A stretch of DNA of 37,998 nt, from assembly GCA_000500915.1 (NCBI GenBank), contig AYNO01000015.1, positions 1 to 37,998 on the forward strand. Direction: 5' to 3'. This stretch comes from Rhodobacter sp. CACIA14H1 (GTDB taxonomy: Bacteria; Pseudomonadota; Alphaproteobacteria; Rhodobacterales; Rhodobacteraceae). The notes beneath the pieces were generated by a model that did no database searches, was not told the DNA's origin, and saw only the letters and a list, made by a program, of their open reading frames with translations. Both the position numbers and the translations under genes were made by a program. This document shows, in pieces, positions 1 through 9,347 of this stretch; position 1 is the stretch's first letter, and each line of letters begins with the position of its first letter.

Positions 1-486
1 CGGGGCCGGCTCTTCTGCCGCTTCCTGCCCTTCGTCGGCGGCACCGGACAGTCCGGACATGTCCGCCGCATCCCCGACAGGCGAAGCGGCGGCGATCACC
101 GCCTCCGCTGCGGCGGGTGGGGGTTCCACCGCGGACGCTTGATCCGCAATGGCTGCAGGCGCCGCAACGGCGACCGGCACCCCGGGCGGCAGGGGCACGG
201 GCAGCGCGGCAGGATCGGCCGCGACTGGAACGGCCACGCGTCCAAGCCCGTCCAGAACCGTGCCCCCCGCCACCGGCGCGGACTCAGGCGCGGGCACCGT
301 CACAGGCAGGGCGCCCGCCGCGTCCGCCGCAGGACTGCCCTCCACCGCCAGACCGTCCAGCATGTCGGCCAGAACCAGCGCGAAGCCCGCGCTTCCACCG
401 GTGGCGCCGTCAGGCGCGGTCGCGGTCGCCGCAGCGGCATCCGTGCGGGACATCGGCGCAAGGGGATCGGTGATGGTCAGCGTCAT
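1..486 (-). CDS. fliK: FliK-like hook-length control protein, N-terminal part (runs off window)
   Basis: The reading frame is open for 162 codons from ATG at 486 to the window edge, so the C-terminus is missing. The start is supported by a GGAG ribosome binding site a few bases upstream. The visible part is almost pure Ala/Pro/Val/Gly low-complexity sequence with no fold I can name. That is typical of the FliK N-terminal ruler region, whose conserved substrate-switch domain is C-terminal and not visible here. It lies just after fliJ, a common place for fliK, and has its own sigma-54-like promoter at 523-538. FliK would be exported and would measure hook length. The name rests on position, composition and promoter rather than a conserved domain. 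Confidence 0.6.
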   Translation of the reverse strand, partial: MTLTITDPLAPMSRTDAAAATATAPDGATGGSAGFALVLADMLDGLAVEGSPAADAAGALPVTVPAPESAPVAGGTVLDGLGRVAVPVAADPAALPVPLPPGVPVAVAAPAAIADQASAVEPPPAAAEAVIAAASPVGDAADMSGLSGAADEGQEAAEEPAP

Positions 487-522
487 TCCTGTCTCCGGGC
501 TAGGCACCCTCTGCCATCCCCC

Positions 523-538
523 TGCAAAAGCGGTGCCA
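523..538 (-). promoter_or_regulatory. sigma-54 (-24/-12) promoter for fliK
   Basis: Read on the minus strand the site is TGGCACCGCTTTTGCA, which differs from TGGCACG-N4-TTGCW at one position. It sits in the 64-base gap between fliJ and the fliK-like gene, and the expected start of transcription is about 26 bases before the fliK ATG. This suggests fliK can be transcribed apart from the fleT-fliJ operon. Confidence 0.75.
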
Positions 539-550
539 CCTGCGCGGGGG

Positions 551-958
551 CTAGCGGCGGCGCGGCGGCAGCATCGCGTCGCGGCGGGCCTGACGCTCTG
601 CCGCCGCCTCGCGGCGGGCGGTTTCCGCCTCGTCCAGCAGCTTCTGCTGGCGCTTCTCGCGCAGGGCCAGCCTTGCCCGTTCCTCGGCCAGCCGCGCCGC
701 CAACTCCGCCGCCTTGTCGCGCTGGCGCTCTGCCTCGGCCATCAGTTGCGCAGCCATCGCGCGTTCCGCCATCACCTCGGTCGCCAGCCGGACGCCGGTG
801 CCGCCCCCCTGCCGCCCCAACGCCTCGGTCAGGCGGGCGAGCAGGGCTTCGGCCGCGTCCTTCTGGCGTGCCACCTCGCGCAGGTCGGCCGTCGCCGCGG
901 CGATCGCGGCCTTTTCCTGCAGCGCCATCAGCCCATAGACACGCGCCTTGCCGGTCAT
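551..958 (-). CDS. fliJ: FliJ-like flagellar export coiled-coil protein
   Basis: A 135-residue, Ala/Glu/Arg/Gln-rich, almost wholly helical protein with heptad-like spacing, the size and character of FliJ. FliJ is the central stalk of the export ATPase and helps couple FliI to the FlhA gate. Its ATG overlaps the fliI stop as ATGA, so it is very probably translationally coupled to fliI. It is the last gene of the fleT-fliEFGHIJ run. Sequence conservation in FliJ is weak, so the name depends on order (directly after fliI), length and coiled-coil composition. Confidence 0.75.
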   Translation of the reverse strand: MTGKARVYGLMALQEKAAIAAATADLREVARQKDAAEALLARLTEALGRQGGGTGVRLATEVMAERAMAAQLMAEAERQRDKAAELAARLAEERARLALREKRQQKLLDEAETARREAAAERQARRDAMLPPRRR

Positions 959-2286
959 TCCGCGACTCCGGTCAGGGCCAGCAGATCGGCGCGGCTGCCC
1001 TCGAATTGCGCCGGTTCATGCGGGCCCTGACGGAAAAAGGCCTCGATCCGGGGCCAAAGCCGCATCGCCTCGTCCAGATCGGGGTCCTGACCGGGGACAT
1101 AGCCGCCCATCAGCATCAGGTCGCGGTTGTCGAGATAGAGCGACACCATCCGCCGCAGCTTCTGCGCCGCCGCCCGATGGGCGCTGTCGGTGATATCGCC
1201 CATCACGCGGCTGGCCGATTGCGGCAGGTCCACTGCCGGATAGACGCCCATCTGCGTCTGCCGCCGCGACAGGACGAAATGCCCGTCCAGGATCGCCCGC
1301 GCCGTATCGACCACCGGATCGTTGGTCGTGTCGTCGCCATCGGCCAGCACGGTATAGATCGCCGTGATCGCCCCCTCGCCCGCCAGACCCGGCCCCGTCC
1401 GTTCGATCAGGCCGGGGATCAGCGACACGACCGACGGCGGGTAGCCCTTGGCCGTCGGCTGTTCGCCCAGCGCCAGCCCGATTTCGCGCTGCGCATGGGC
1501 GACGCGGGTCAGGCTGTCCATGATCAGCAGCACCTGTTTTCCCTGTGCGCGGAAGTGTTCGGCCACCGCCGTCGCCCGCCGTGCCGCCCGCAGGCGCAGC
1601 AGGGGGGACCGGTCGGCGGGCACGGCCACCATGCAGATGCGCTGCGCGCCCTCGCCCTGCATGACGGCGCGGACGAAGGCGCCCACCTCGCGCGCCCGCT
1701 CCCCGATCAGCCCGACGACGATCACATCCGCCTCGGCATAGCGGGCCATCATCTCCATCAGCACCGACTTGCCGACGCCGGACCCAGCGATGATCCCCAC
1801 GCGCTGCCCGCGCCCGACGGTCAGCGCGGCGTTGATGATCCTGACCCCCACATCCAGCGGCCGGTCCACCGCCGTCCGCGCAAGCGGGTTCATCAGCCGC
1901 CCCGCCAGCGGCCAGACCGCATCGCAGCGCGGCGGGGGCAGGCCGTCCAGCGGATGCCCCTCGGCATCCACCACGCGGCCCAGCAGGGCATCGCCCACCT
2001 CGGCCACGGCGCCGCCGTCGATGACCCGCACCCGCGCCCCCGCGATGATCCCCGCGCCGGGCTGGTTGAGGAACATCAGCACATGGCCACGGGCGAAGCC
2101 GATCACCTCGCCCTGCACCGTCCCGCCGCTGTCGGTCGCAATCTCGCACAGCGTGCCGGGCGAGGCCGGAAATCCCGTCGCCCCGAGGATCAGCCCGTCA
2201 TAGCGCAGGACGCGGCCCTCGACGACCGGCGCAGCGGCGACGGCCCGCCGCGCCAGTTCCGCGCCCACGCGGGACAGCAGGCTCAT
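955..2286 (-). CDS. fliI: Flagellum-specific ATPase FliI
   Basis: A 443-residue protein of normal FliI length. It is the ATPase of the flagellar type III export apparatus and acts at the cytoplasmic face of the basal body. A Walker A motif, GSGVGKS, lies near residues 168-174, and a Walker B strand with LLIMDSLTR near 252-260. The downstream stretch with GEQPTAKGYPPSV and the GEGAITAIYTVLADGDD region is typical of the FliI/F1-beta family. Its ATG overlaps the fliH stop as ATGA, and its own stop overlaps the fliJ start in the same way, so fliH, fliI and fliJ are likely co-translated. All key ATPase motifs are intact. Confidence 0.97.
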   Translation of the reverse strand: MSLLSRVGAELARRAVAAAPVVEGRVLRYDGLILGATGFPASPGTLCEIATDSGGTVQGEVIGFARGHVLMFLNQPGAGIIAGARVRVIDGGAVAEVGDALLGRVVDAEGHPLDGLPPPRCDAVWPLAGRLMNPLARTAVDRPLDVGVRIINAALTVGRGQRVGIIAGSGVGKSVLMEMMARYAEADVIVVGLIGERAREVGAFVRAVMQGEGAQRICMVAVPADRSPLLRLRAARRATAVAEHFRAQGKQVLLIMDSLTRVAHAQREIGLALGEQPTAKGYPPSVVSLIPGLIERTGPGLAGEGAITAIYTVLADGDDTTNDPVVDTARAILDGHFVLSRRQTQMGVYPAVDLPQSASRVMGDITDSAHRAAAQKLRRMVSLYLDNRDLMLMGGYVPGQDPDLDEAMRLWPRIEAFFRQGPHEPAQFEGSRADLLALTGVAE

Positions 2287-3014
2287 GCCGCGCCCCCGAT
2301 CAGGTCGGCCAGCCTTATCCCCTCGGCCCGCACCTCCACATCGCCGCGCACCAGCCGCGCATCGCCTGCAAGCGTCGCGCCGGACAGCACGTCGAACCCC
2401 GCCAGATGCGGCGTGATCGCGGCCAGATCGTCGGGGTTCAGCCGCAGCGTCACCCCGCGCACCCCCTGCGCCACGCGATCCGCCAGCCCCTCCACCCGCG
2501 CGGCAAAGGCGGCGGGCAGCGCGTCGATCATCTGCCCCGCCCGTTCCGCCGCCAGCCGCCGCACGGCATCGGCCAGAACCGCCGCGATATCGTCCGCCGG
2601 ATCGCCCGCCACCGCCAGCCGCGCCGCCGCGGCAAGGAAGGCCCCCCGCGCCGGGGCAAGCTCTGCCTCCGCCTCGGCCCGCCCTTCGGCGCGACCCTGC
2701 GCCAGCCCTTCCTCCACCCCGTCGGCATGGCCTGCGGCATAGCCTTCGGCCCGCGCCTCGGCCAGCCGCCGCGCCGGATCGATCACCTCCACCGGTGCAG
2801 GCTCGGGCGCCGGAGGCTCCGGCTCCAGCACCTCGGCCTCGATGACCAGAAGGCCGGAGTCCGGATCGACCCGCTTCACCTCGTCCAGCGATGCCCGCCG
2901 GAAGACCGCATCCGCCGGGGCCAGCGGTGCCTTCGCGGCAAACCCCTTGGCCGACGAGGCGCGGATCAGCGCCATCACCTCGGCCGGACCCATGCGGGGG
3001 CTGTCCTCGGTCAT
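2283..3014 (-). CDS. fliH: FliH-like negative regulator/stator of the export ATPase
   Basis: A 243-residue protein. Its middle (about residues 85-120) carries successive AxxxG/GxxxG steps (AEGYAAGHADGVEEGLAQG), the signature of the FliH helical segment that forms the peripheral stalk on FliI. The N-terminal third is Pro/Glu-rich and probably disordered. The C-terminal region with LRLNPDDLAAI and the final DARLVRGDVEV resembles the FliH/YscL C-terminal domain that binds the FliI N-terminus. It starts three bases after the fliG stop and overlaps fliI by four bases. Confidence 0.9.
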   Translation of the reverse strand: MTEDSPRMGPAEVMALIRASSAKGFAAKAPLAPADAVFRRASLDEVKRVDPDSGLLVIEAEVLEPEPPAPEPAPVEVIDPARRLAEARAEGYAAGHADGVEEGLAQGRAEGRAEAEAELAPARGAFLAAAARLAVAGDPADDIAAVLADAVRRLAAERAGQMIDALPAAFAARVEGLADRVAQGVRGVTLRLNPDDLAAITPHLAGFDVLSGATLAGDARLVRGDVEVRAEGIRLADLIGGAA

Positions 3015-3017
3015 GGG

Positions 3018-4067
3018 TTACACCATCTGCTCGCCGCCACGGCCCGCCAGCACGATCGTGCCTTCGTCCGACAGCCGCCGCGCCGTGGCCACGATGGCCT
3101 TCTGCGCCTCCTGCACGTCGGTCAGGCGGACCGGACCCAGCGCCTCCATCTCGTCGCGCAGGTTTGCCGCGGCTCGCGAGGACATGCAGCCCAGCAGCTT
3201 GTCGCGCAGCCCCTCGCCCGCGCCCTTCAGCGCCAGCACGAGCTGTTCGTTGTCCACGTTGCGCAGCAGCGTCTGCAGGGACCGGTCGTCCGACTTCTCC
3301 AGGTTGTCGAAGACGAACATGTTGTCCATGATCGACTGCATCAGCTCCTTGTCCTCTTTCTTCACCTCGCGGAGGATGCGCTGTTCCATCTGCATCCGCG
3401 TGAAGTTCATGATCCGCGCCGCAGCCTTCACCCCGCCGATCTGCGACGACCGCGTGGTCGAGGATGCCTTGAACTTCCGCTGCATCACCTGTTCCAGATC
3501 GCGCAGCGCCTCGGGCTGGATCGAGGACAGCTCGGCGATGCGGCGCACGATGTCGGGCTGTATCTCCTCGGGCAGCAGAGACAGCACATCCGCCGCCAGC
3601 CCGTAATCCAGACAGGCCACGACCAGCGCGATGATCTGCGGATGTTCGTCCACGATCAGTTCGGAAATCGACCGCGCATCCATCCAGTCGAGGATCTCGA
3701 TGGGCCGCTCGGCCGATGACGGGTTGATCCGGCTGATGATGGACTGCGCCTTGTCCTCGCCCAGCGCCTCGGTCATCACGGACCGGATATAGACCGGTGC
3801 GCCGTGGTTCAGGCCCGTCTCGCGGTTCAGCCCGACAAGGAATTCCTCCACCACATGTTCCAGCGTCAGCTGGTCCACATCGCCCACGGAATACATGGCC
3901 GCCCCAAGATGCTGCACCTCGGCCGGCGACAGGTTGCGCAGCACGGCGGCGGCGGCCCTTTCGCCGAACAGCATCATCAGCACGGCGGCACGCTGGATCG
4001 GCGTCAGCTTCTCATGCGCGGCGGGGCCGGTCGGGGCGGGGGCGGGGGCTGGGTTGGGGGCGGGCAT
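3018..4067 (-). CDS. fliG: Flagellar motor switch protein FliG
   Basis: A 349-residue protein of normal length. FliG is the rotor part of the C-ring that takes torque from the stator and binds FliF. After a Pro/Ala-rich N-terminal tail of about 16 residues comes the FliG-N region beginning near LTPIQRAAVLMMLFGE. The middle domain contains the conserved EHPQIIALVVACL motif, and the C-terminal domain carries the charged torque helix region around DDRSLQTLLRNVD. It lies between fliF and fliH. Nothing looks broken. Confidence 0.97.
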   Translation of the reverse strand: MPAPNPAPAPAPTGPAAHEKLTPIQRAAVLMMLFGERAAAAVLRNLSPAEVQHLGAAMYSVGDVDQLTLEHVVEEFLVGLNRETGLNHGAPVYIRSVMTEALGEDKAQSIISRINPSSAERPIEILDWMDARSISELIVDEHPQIIALVVACLDYGLAADVLSLLPEEIQPDIVRRIAELSSIQPEALRDLEQVMQRKFKASSTTRSSQIGGVKAAARIMNFTRMQMEQRILREVKKEDKELMQSIMDNMFVFDNLEKSDDRSLQTLLRNVDNEQLVLALKGAGEGLRDKLLGCMSSRAAANLRDEMEALGPVRLTDVQEAQKAIVATARRLSDEGTIVLAGRGGEQMV

Positions 4068-4083
4068 GGCGCGTCTCCTCTGC

Positions 4084-5793
4084 TCAGCTTTCGGGGGTCT
4101 GGTTCATGTCGTCCTTCATCATCCGCTGCAGGACGGAGGCGATCCGTGCGGGGTCTTCGGCCACGATCTGGCGCAGCACGGCGAATTTCTCCTCGCGGCT
4201 GACATTCGCGCCCAGCGCGGCGCTGGTCAGCTTGGCCCGCCGCGCCTCGAGCCGGGCCTGCACGTCGTCAAGGCTGTCGCCATCCGCCACCTCGACACCC
4301 GCCACGCCACCGGCCTGCACGGTCGCCGCCGCGACGGGGTTTTCCGAATGCCACGACACGCGGGTCAGCAGCGGGCGGATGATCCCCAGCGCCACGATGG
4401 CAATCAGCGCGATCAGCGCGAATTGCCGCGTCGCCTCGGGCAGCCAGGACAGGTCGGTGGGGGTTTCCACCACGATCTCTTCCATGAAGGGCTGCGCGGT
4501 GATGGTGATCGTGTCGCCGCGCGTGCTGTCAAAGCCGATGGCCGTCTGCGTCAGCGCCTCCAGATCGGCCTTCAGCGCGGGCGGCAGCAGCGGGGGCGGC
4601 TCGGCCCCTTCCTCGGCGGGCGGCTGCGGGATGCCGCGCAGCAGGATCGCGGCATTGATCCGCGTGATCCGGGCCGTCGCGGGCTGGGTCGTCTCAACCG
4701 TCCGGCTGACCTCGTAATTCTTCGTGGTGCCGGAAGACCGGTTCGTCACCGCCCCCGCCTCGCCTGCGGCGGCGGGATCGGCTTCGCCCGCAGCGGCAAG
4801 ATCGGCCTGGTTGGGCGGCGTGTTCGACACCGCACCGGGGATGCCCCGCGCCGCGGGTTCCGAATTCTCGGTCATCTCCGACTGTTCGGACCGCAGCGCC
4901 GTGCCGTTCGGGTCCACCCGTTCCTCGGTGATCTGGCTTTGCGTGAAATCCATGTCCACCGTCACCTGCACCGACAGGTTGCCCGGCCCCGCGATGGGCG
5001 TCAGCAGGGCCTCGATCCTTTCGCGGTACAGCGTCTCCACCTCCAGCCGGTGCTGGAGCTGGCGGTCCGACACCACCGCCGCCGGATCGTCCGACCCGCG
5101 CGACAGCAGCCGTCCCATCTGGTCCACCACCGTCACATCCCCCCGCGCCATGCCCGGGACCGATGTGGAAACAAGGTTCACGATCGCCTCCACCTGCGAC
5201 GCTTCCAGCACGCGCCCGGGGGCAAGCTGCAGGAAGACCGACGCGCGCGGCGGCTGGGTGTCGCGCAGGAAGGCCGATTTCTCGGGCAGGGCCAGATGCA
5301 CCCGTGCCTGCGACACGGCCTTGATCTCGGTGATCGACCGAGCAAGGTCCAGCTCCTGCGCCTGCTTCAGCCGCGCCCCTTCCACCGACCGGCTGGCCCC
5401 CATCGGCAGTTCCGTCAGCACCGCATCGGCGCTGGGCATGGAGGTGGGCAGACCCTGCGCCGCAAGCTGCATCCGCGCGGCGTGGTAATCGGCAGAGGGC
5501 ACCTCCACCTCGCCGGTCAGGCTGTCCACCGCCGCGTCGATCCCCGCCGCCGACAGCGCATCCATCACCCGCGCCTTGTCCGCCTCGGCCAGCCCCGGAA
5601 ACAGCACCATCCGCGCCGGTTCCTTCAGGATCAGCCAGCCGCCCACGGCCAGCACACCCACCGTCAGGATCAGGATCGCCGGAAAGGCCCGCCGCAGCGC
5701 GGGCTGGTTGCCCATCCGCAGGACCTGGCTCACCGCGCCGCGCACCTGCGCCACAAGGGGATTGCCATTCACCGGAACCGGGGTCATCGCCAT
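4084..5793 (-). CDS. fliF: Flagellar MS-ring protein FliF
   Basis: A 569-residue membrane protein that forms the MS ring. A first membrane segment (AILILTVGVLAVGGWLIL) lies near residues 40-58 and a second (FALIALIAIVALGII) near residue 450. Between them is the large periplasmic ring-building domain, with the family-typical stretches LARSITEIKAVSQARVHLALP and PGNLSVQVTVDMDFTQ. The cytoplasmic tail (EEKFAVLRQIVAEDPARIASVLQRMM) is the FliG-binding end. A low-complexity Ala/Gly/Glu insert follows the ring domain. It sits between fliE and fliG, as in most flagellar operons. Confidence 0.97.
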   Translation of the reverse strand: MAMTPVPVNGNPLVAQVRGAVSQVLRMGNQPALRRAFPAILILTVGVLAVGGWLILKEPARMVLFPGLAEADKARVMDALSAAGIDAAVDSLTGEVEVPSADYHAARMQLAAQGLPTSMPSADAVLTELPMGASRSVEGARLKQAQELDLARSITEIKAVSQARVHLALPEKSAFLRDTQPPRASVFLQLAPGRVLEASQVEAIVNLVSTSVPGMARGDVTVVDQMGRLLSRGSDDPAAVVSDRQLQHRLEVETLYRERIEALLTPIAGPGNLSVQVTVDMDFTQSQITEERVDPNGTALRSEQSEMTENSEPAARGIPGAVSNTPPNQADLAAAGEADPAAAGEAGAVTNRSSGTTKNYEVSRTVETTQPATARITRINAAILLRGIPQPPAEEGAEPPPLLPPALKADLEALTQTAIGFDSTRGDTITITAQPFMEEIVVETPTDLSWLPEATRQFALIALIAIVALGIIRPLLTRVSWHSENPVAAATVQAGGVAGVEVADGDSLDDVQARLEARRAKLTSAALGANVSREEKFAVLRQIVAEDPARIASVLQRMMKDDMNQTPES

Positions 5794-5814
5794 GTCAGTT
5801 CACTCTCCCTGCAA

Positions 5815-6141
5815 TCACACCGGCATGTTCATGATGTCGCGGTAGGCGCCCAGCGCCTTGTTCCGCACGTTCAGCGCGAACTGGAACCCCAGCGAGGAAA
5901 TCTGCTGGTCCACCATCACCGAGGCCAGATCCGTCTCCAGCCCCATCTCGAATGCCTTGGCCGACTCTGCCGCCTTTGCCTGCGCGGCGGCCAGATCGTC
6001 CACCGCCCCCGCCACCCTTGCGCCGAAGCCCGGCCCCTTCACGCCCGAAGGCGCGGCGGGCTGGACCTGCGGCGCCTGCGGTGCCTCTGGCCGGATCACC
6101 CCTGCAAAGGGCGCAAAGCCGTTGACCGGTCCCACACTCAT
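5815..6141 (-). CDS. fliE: Flagellar hook-basal body protein FliE
   Basis: A 108-residue protein with a Pro/Gly-rich first half and the FliE core in the second half, ending FQFALNVRNKALGAYRDIMNMPV, which is close to the family C-terminal pattern (RNK...AYQEIMNMPV). FliE joins the MS ring to the rod. It is the first structural gene after fleT, 12 bases downstream of the fleT stop. Confidence 0.95.
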   Translation of the reverse strand: MSVGPVNGFAPFAGVIRPEAPQAPQVQPAAPSGVKGPGFGARVAGAVDDLAAAQAKAAESAKAFEMGLETDLASVMVDQQISSLGFQFALNVRNKALGAYRDIMNMPV

Positions 6142-6153
6142 GGCCCGTGCCCC

Positions 6154-7287
<1,134 letters not shown>

Positions 7288-7328
7288 TCTGGCACCCGGT
7301 CGTTTGAAGACACATACGCACCGGAAGA

Positions 7329-7344
7329 AGCAGGATGCGTGCCA
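7329..7344 (-). promoter_or_regulatory. sigma-54 promoter for the fleT-fliEFGHIJ operon
   Basis: On the minus strand the site reads TGGCACGCATCCTGCT. The -24 half is perfect and the -12 half has one mismatch (CTGC for TTGC). The predicted start of transcription is about 30 bases before the fleT ATG at 7287, which supports that start over the far upstream ones in the same frame. Confidence 0.8.
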
Positions 7345-7382
7345 CCTTCCGGCGCGGCGCGGAAAATCCTGCCGGGGGCCGC

Positions 7383-7409
7383 TAAAACGCGGTGCGGCCG
7401 GACCGTTCA
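7383..7409 (+). promoter_or_regulatory. candidate sigma-28 (FliA) promoter
   Basis: TAAA, then 15 bases, then ACCGTTCA. It matches the TAAA-N15-NYCGTTNA pattern seen at three other flagellar-gene starts in this window. It lies about 260 bases before the small gene at 7671, farther than the other three sites, so it is the weakest of the four. Confidence 0.3.
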
Positions 7410-7670
7410 CCTTCCGAGGCACGGCGCGGCAGCGCGGATTCCGACGCCCCCGCACCGGTCCGGCGCGGCGGTCACGGAATCCCGACGCACCCTTCGCCGG
7501 TATCCGCCCCATCCGATGGGATGGACCATGACCCTCGGGCCGGAACAGGCCCCGACGCAGCCCGCCGCAGGCCACAGACCGGTCGGGCCAACCCATCCCA
7601 AAGTCTGTATCACATTCCCCGCAGCCCCGCCGTTCCTGTCCTGCAAGACCGACAACGCGGGGCAGAGGCC

Positions 7671-7976
7671 ATGCTATCAAAGACATATCACCTGAAATTT
7701 CCCAGCCTCGACGCGGCCCAGATCGCCGCGCCCTTCGTGATCGAGGCGCTGGGCAACGCCATTCCCTCGTGCAACCTGACGGGCCTGAACGTCCTCATTT
7801 CCAAGGAGGGGGACGTGTCGATCAACGTCTTCTTCCCCTCGGTCGGCGAGTTGAAGAATTTCGAGAAGAACCACGGCGGTTTCCTCGACACGATGAAGAA
7901 GACCTTTTTGTTCAAGTCCACGGGCTTTGACGGGGTCTGCATCTTCAACTTCGACCGCGACGACGAGGCGGCCTGA
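7671..7976 (+). CDS. Small conserved-looking protein of unknown function heading the chemotaxis cluster
   Basis: A 101-residue soluble protein with no signal peptide or membrane segment. It has an alternating strand/helix look ([19 protein letters not shown] in the middle) and a Lys/Phe-rich second half, and is less Ala/Arg-biased than chance frames here. GAGG lies a few bases before the ATG. It is separated from cheA4 by a sigma-54 promoter, so it is probably a separate transcript. R. sphaeroides cheOp3 is described with a small slp gene. I cannot say whether this is its counterpart, and no small gene lies between cheW and tlpT here. Function not assigned. Confidence 0.7.
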   Translation: MLSKTYHLKFPSLDAAQIAAPFVIEALGNAIPSCNLTGLNVLISKEGDVSINVFFPSVGELKNFEKNHGGFLDTMKKTFLFKSTGFDGVCIFNFDRDDEAA

Positions 7977-8002
7977 CCCGCCCCCGCCGGCCCACGCACC
8001 GC

Positions 8003-8018
8003 TGGCCCGTCCATTGCA
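8003..8018 (+). promoter_or_regulatory. sigma-54 promoter for the cheA4 operon
   Basis: TGGCCCGTCCATTGCA has one mismatch to TGGCACG-N4-TTGCW. The predicted start is near 8030, about 50 bases before a mini-ORF at 8080 and about 110 before cheA4. It puts the chemotaxis operon under the same sigma factor as the basal-body genes. Confidence 0.7.
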
Positions 8019-8079
8019 GGGTGATGGCAAGGATGGCGCCCCGAACAACCCGCCGCAACCGAACCGAAGGACCATTGGC

Positions 8080-8142
8080 ATGACGTCTCGGCCCCGGGAC
8101 ATCGCATCTCCCCGCGCCCGCAAGGGACGGATCACGCCATGA
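8080..8142 (+). CDS. possible 20-codon leader ORF coupled to cheA4
   Basis: ATG at 8080 follows a good ribosome site (GAAGGA at 8066-8071, 8-base spacing). The frame runs 20 codons, is Arg-rich, and ends TGA at 8140-8142, overlapping the cheA4 ATG as ATGA. It could be a leader that couples translation to cheA4, or chance. Similar mini-ORFs precede flhA and fliA. Confidence 0.3.
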   Translation: MTSRPRDIASPRARKGRITP

Positions 8143-9347
8143 GCGCGCCGGTCGATACCGCCGCCGATGGCGGGCTGATGCGTGTCTCCTCGGACAAGAT
8201 CAGCCGCCTGATGGACCTTGTCGGCGAACTGTCCCTGTCGGTTTCCGAAACCGTGCAGTCCCCCGACCTCGCGGGGTTGACGCTCACCAATTTCGACGCC
8301 GCCGTCCACCGGCTGAACATGATCGTGCGCGAAGTGCAGGACGCCGCGACGGAGCTGCGCCTCGTCCCCGTGGATGACGTCTTCCGCCGCCTGCGCCGCA
8401 TGGTCCGCGAACTGGAACGCCAGACCGGCAAGCAGATCGAGATGGAGGTGGAAGGCGGCGACACCGCCATCGACAAGCTCGTGGCGGACCGGCTCTATGA
8501 CCCGCTGCTGCACGTCGTCCGCAATTCCGCCGACCACGGCCTCGAGGGCCCCGAGGAACGCCGCGCGTCGGGCAAGTCCGAACAGGGCCGCATCATCCTT
8601 TCCGCAGCCCAGATCGGGTCCGAGGTGCGCATCACCGTCGCCGATGACGGGCGCGGCCTGTCGCGCGAGAAGATCCTCCGCAAGGCCCGCGAAAAGGGCT
8701 TCTTCGGCCCGGACGAAGAGCCGGACCCCGCCGTCCTGTGGAAGGTCATCTTCGAACCCGGTTTCTCGACCGCCGAACAGGTGTCCAACCTGTCGGGGCG
8801 CGGCGTCGGCATGGACGTGCTGAACGCCACCATGACCGCCCTGCGCGGCCGCATCGGCGTCGAAAGTGCCGCTGGTCAGGGCACCCGCGTCGCGCTGCAC
8901 ATCCCCGTCTCGCTGGCCTTTCTGGACTGCATCATCCTGCGGCTCGGCCACCAGCTTTTCGCCATCCCGATCGACGTGGTGTCGGAAATCGCCAAACCCC
9001 GCCCCGAGGATATCGTCGGCATCTCGGCCGATACCGGGTCCGAGATGTTCCGCCTGCGCGGGGCCTTCGTGCCGGTCTGCCGGCTGGACGATTTCTACGA
9101 CACGCCCATGCGCGATGCCGCAGCCACGCCCGACGGCGTGCTGGTCGTGGTCAACACCACCTCCGGCCCGATCGCCGTACCGGTGAACGAGATACTGGAC
9201 CGCCAGCAGGTGGTGATGAAACCGCTCGTCGGCAGGCTGGCCCGCGTCCGGGCCAGTTTCGGCTGCGCCCTGCTGGGCACGGGCGAGGTGGCGCTGGTGC
9301 TGGATTGCGAACGGCTCGCCGCCGGTGTGGCCGGAGGTGCGGCATGA
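8139..9347 (+). CDS. cheA4: CheA4-like histidine kinase lacking the P1 phosphotransfer domain
   Basis: A 402-residue CheA reduced to P3-P4-P5. The dimerisation helices (P3) cover about residues 12-95, including ISRLMDLVGELSL. The ATPase domain (P4) has an intact N box HVVRNSADHG at 125-134, G1 DDGRG at 169-173, F box FEPGFS at 205-210, G2 GRGVGMD at 220-226 and G3 GQGT at 246-249. A CheW-like P5 domain runs from about 262 to the end. There is no HPt domain with a phosphoacceptor His. R. sphaeroides CheA4 has this architecture and phosphorylates the P1 domain of CheA3, encoded here at 14332. The stop overlaps the cheR ATG (ATGA). Confidence 0.93.
   Translation: MSAPVDTAADGGLMRVSSDKISRLMDLVGELSLSVSETVQSPDLAGLTLTNFDAAVHRLNMIVREVQDAATELRLVPVDDVFRRLRRMVRELERQTGKQIEMEVEGGDTAIDKLVADRLYDPLLHVVRNSADHGLEGPEERRASGKSEQGRIILSAAQIGSEVRITVADDGRGLSREKILRKAREKGFFGPDEEPDPAVLWKVIFEPGFSTAEQVSNLSGRGVGMDVLNATMTALRGRIGVESAAGQGTRVALHIPVSLAFLDCIILRLGHQLFAIPIDVVSEIAKPRPEDIVGISADTGSEMFRLRGAFVPVCRLDDFYDTPMRDAAATPDGVLVVVNTTSGPIAVPVNEILDRQQVVMKPLVGRLARVRASFGCALLGTGEVALVLDCERLAAGVAGGAA

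Larger units (their letters stand above)
7288..7670. other. Intergenic region between divergent fleT and chemotaxis-side operons
   Basis: These 383 bases carry no convincing gene. They hold the minus-strand sigma-54 promoter of fleT (7329-7344) and a weak plus-strand sigma-28-like site (7383-7409). Open frames here on both strands look like high-GC chance frames. An upstream binding site for a FleQ-type activator would be expected, but I cannot recognise one by eye. Confidence 0.6.

Noticed and set aside
7288-7686. Longer FleT starting at 7686
   Set aside because: The extension is Arg/Gly-rich and unlike the family, and a sigma-54 promoter lies between it and the 7287 start.
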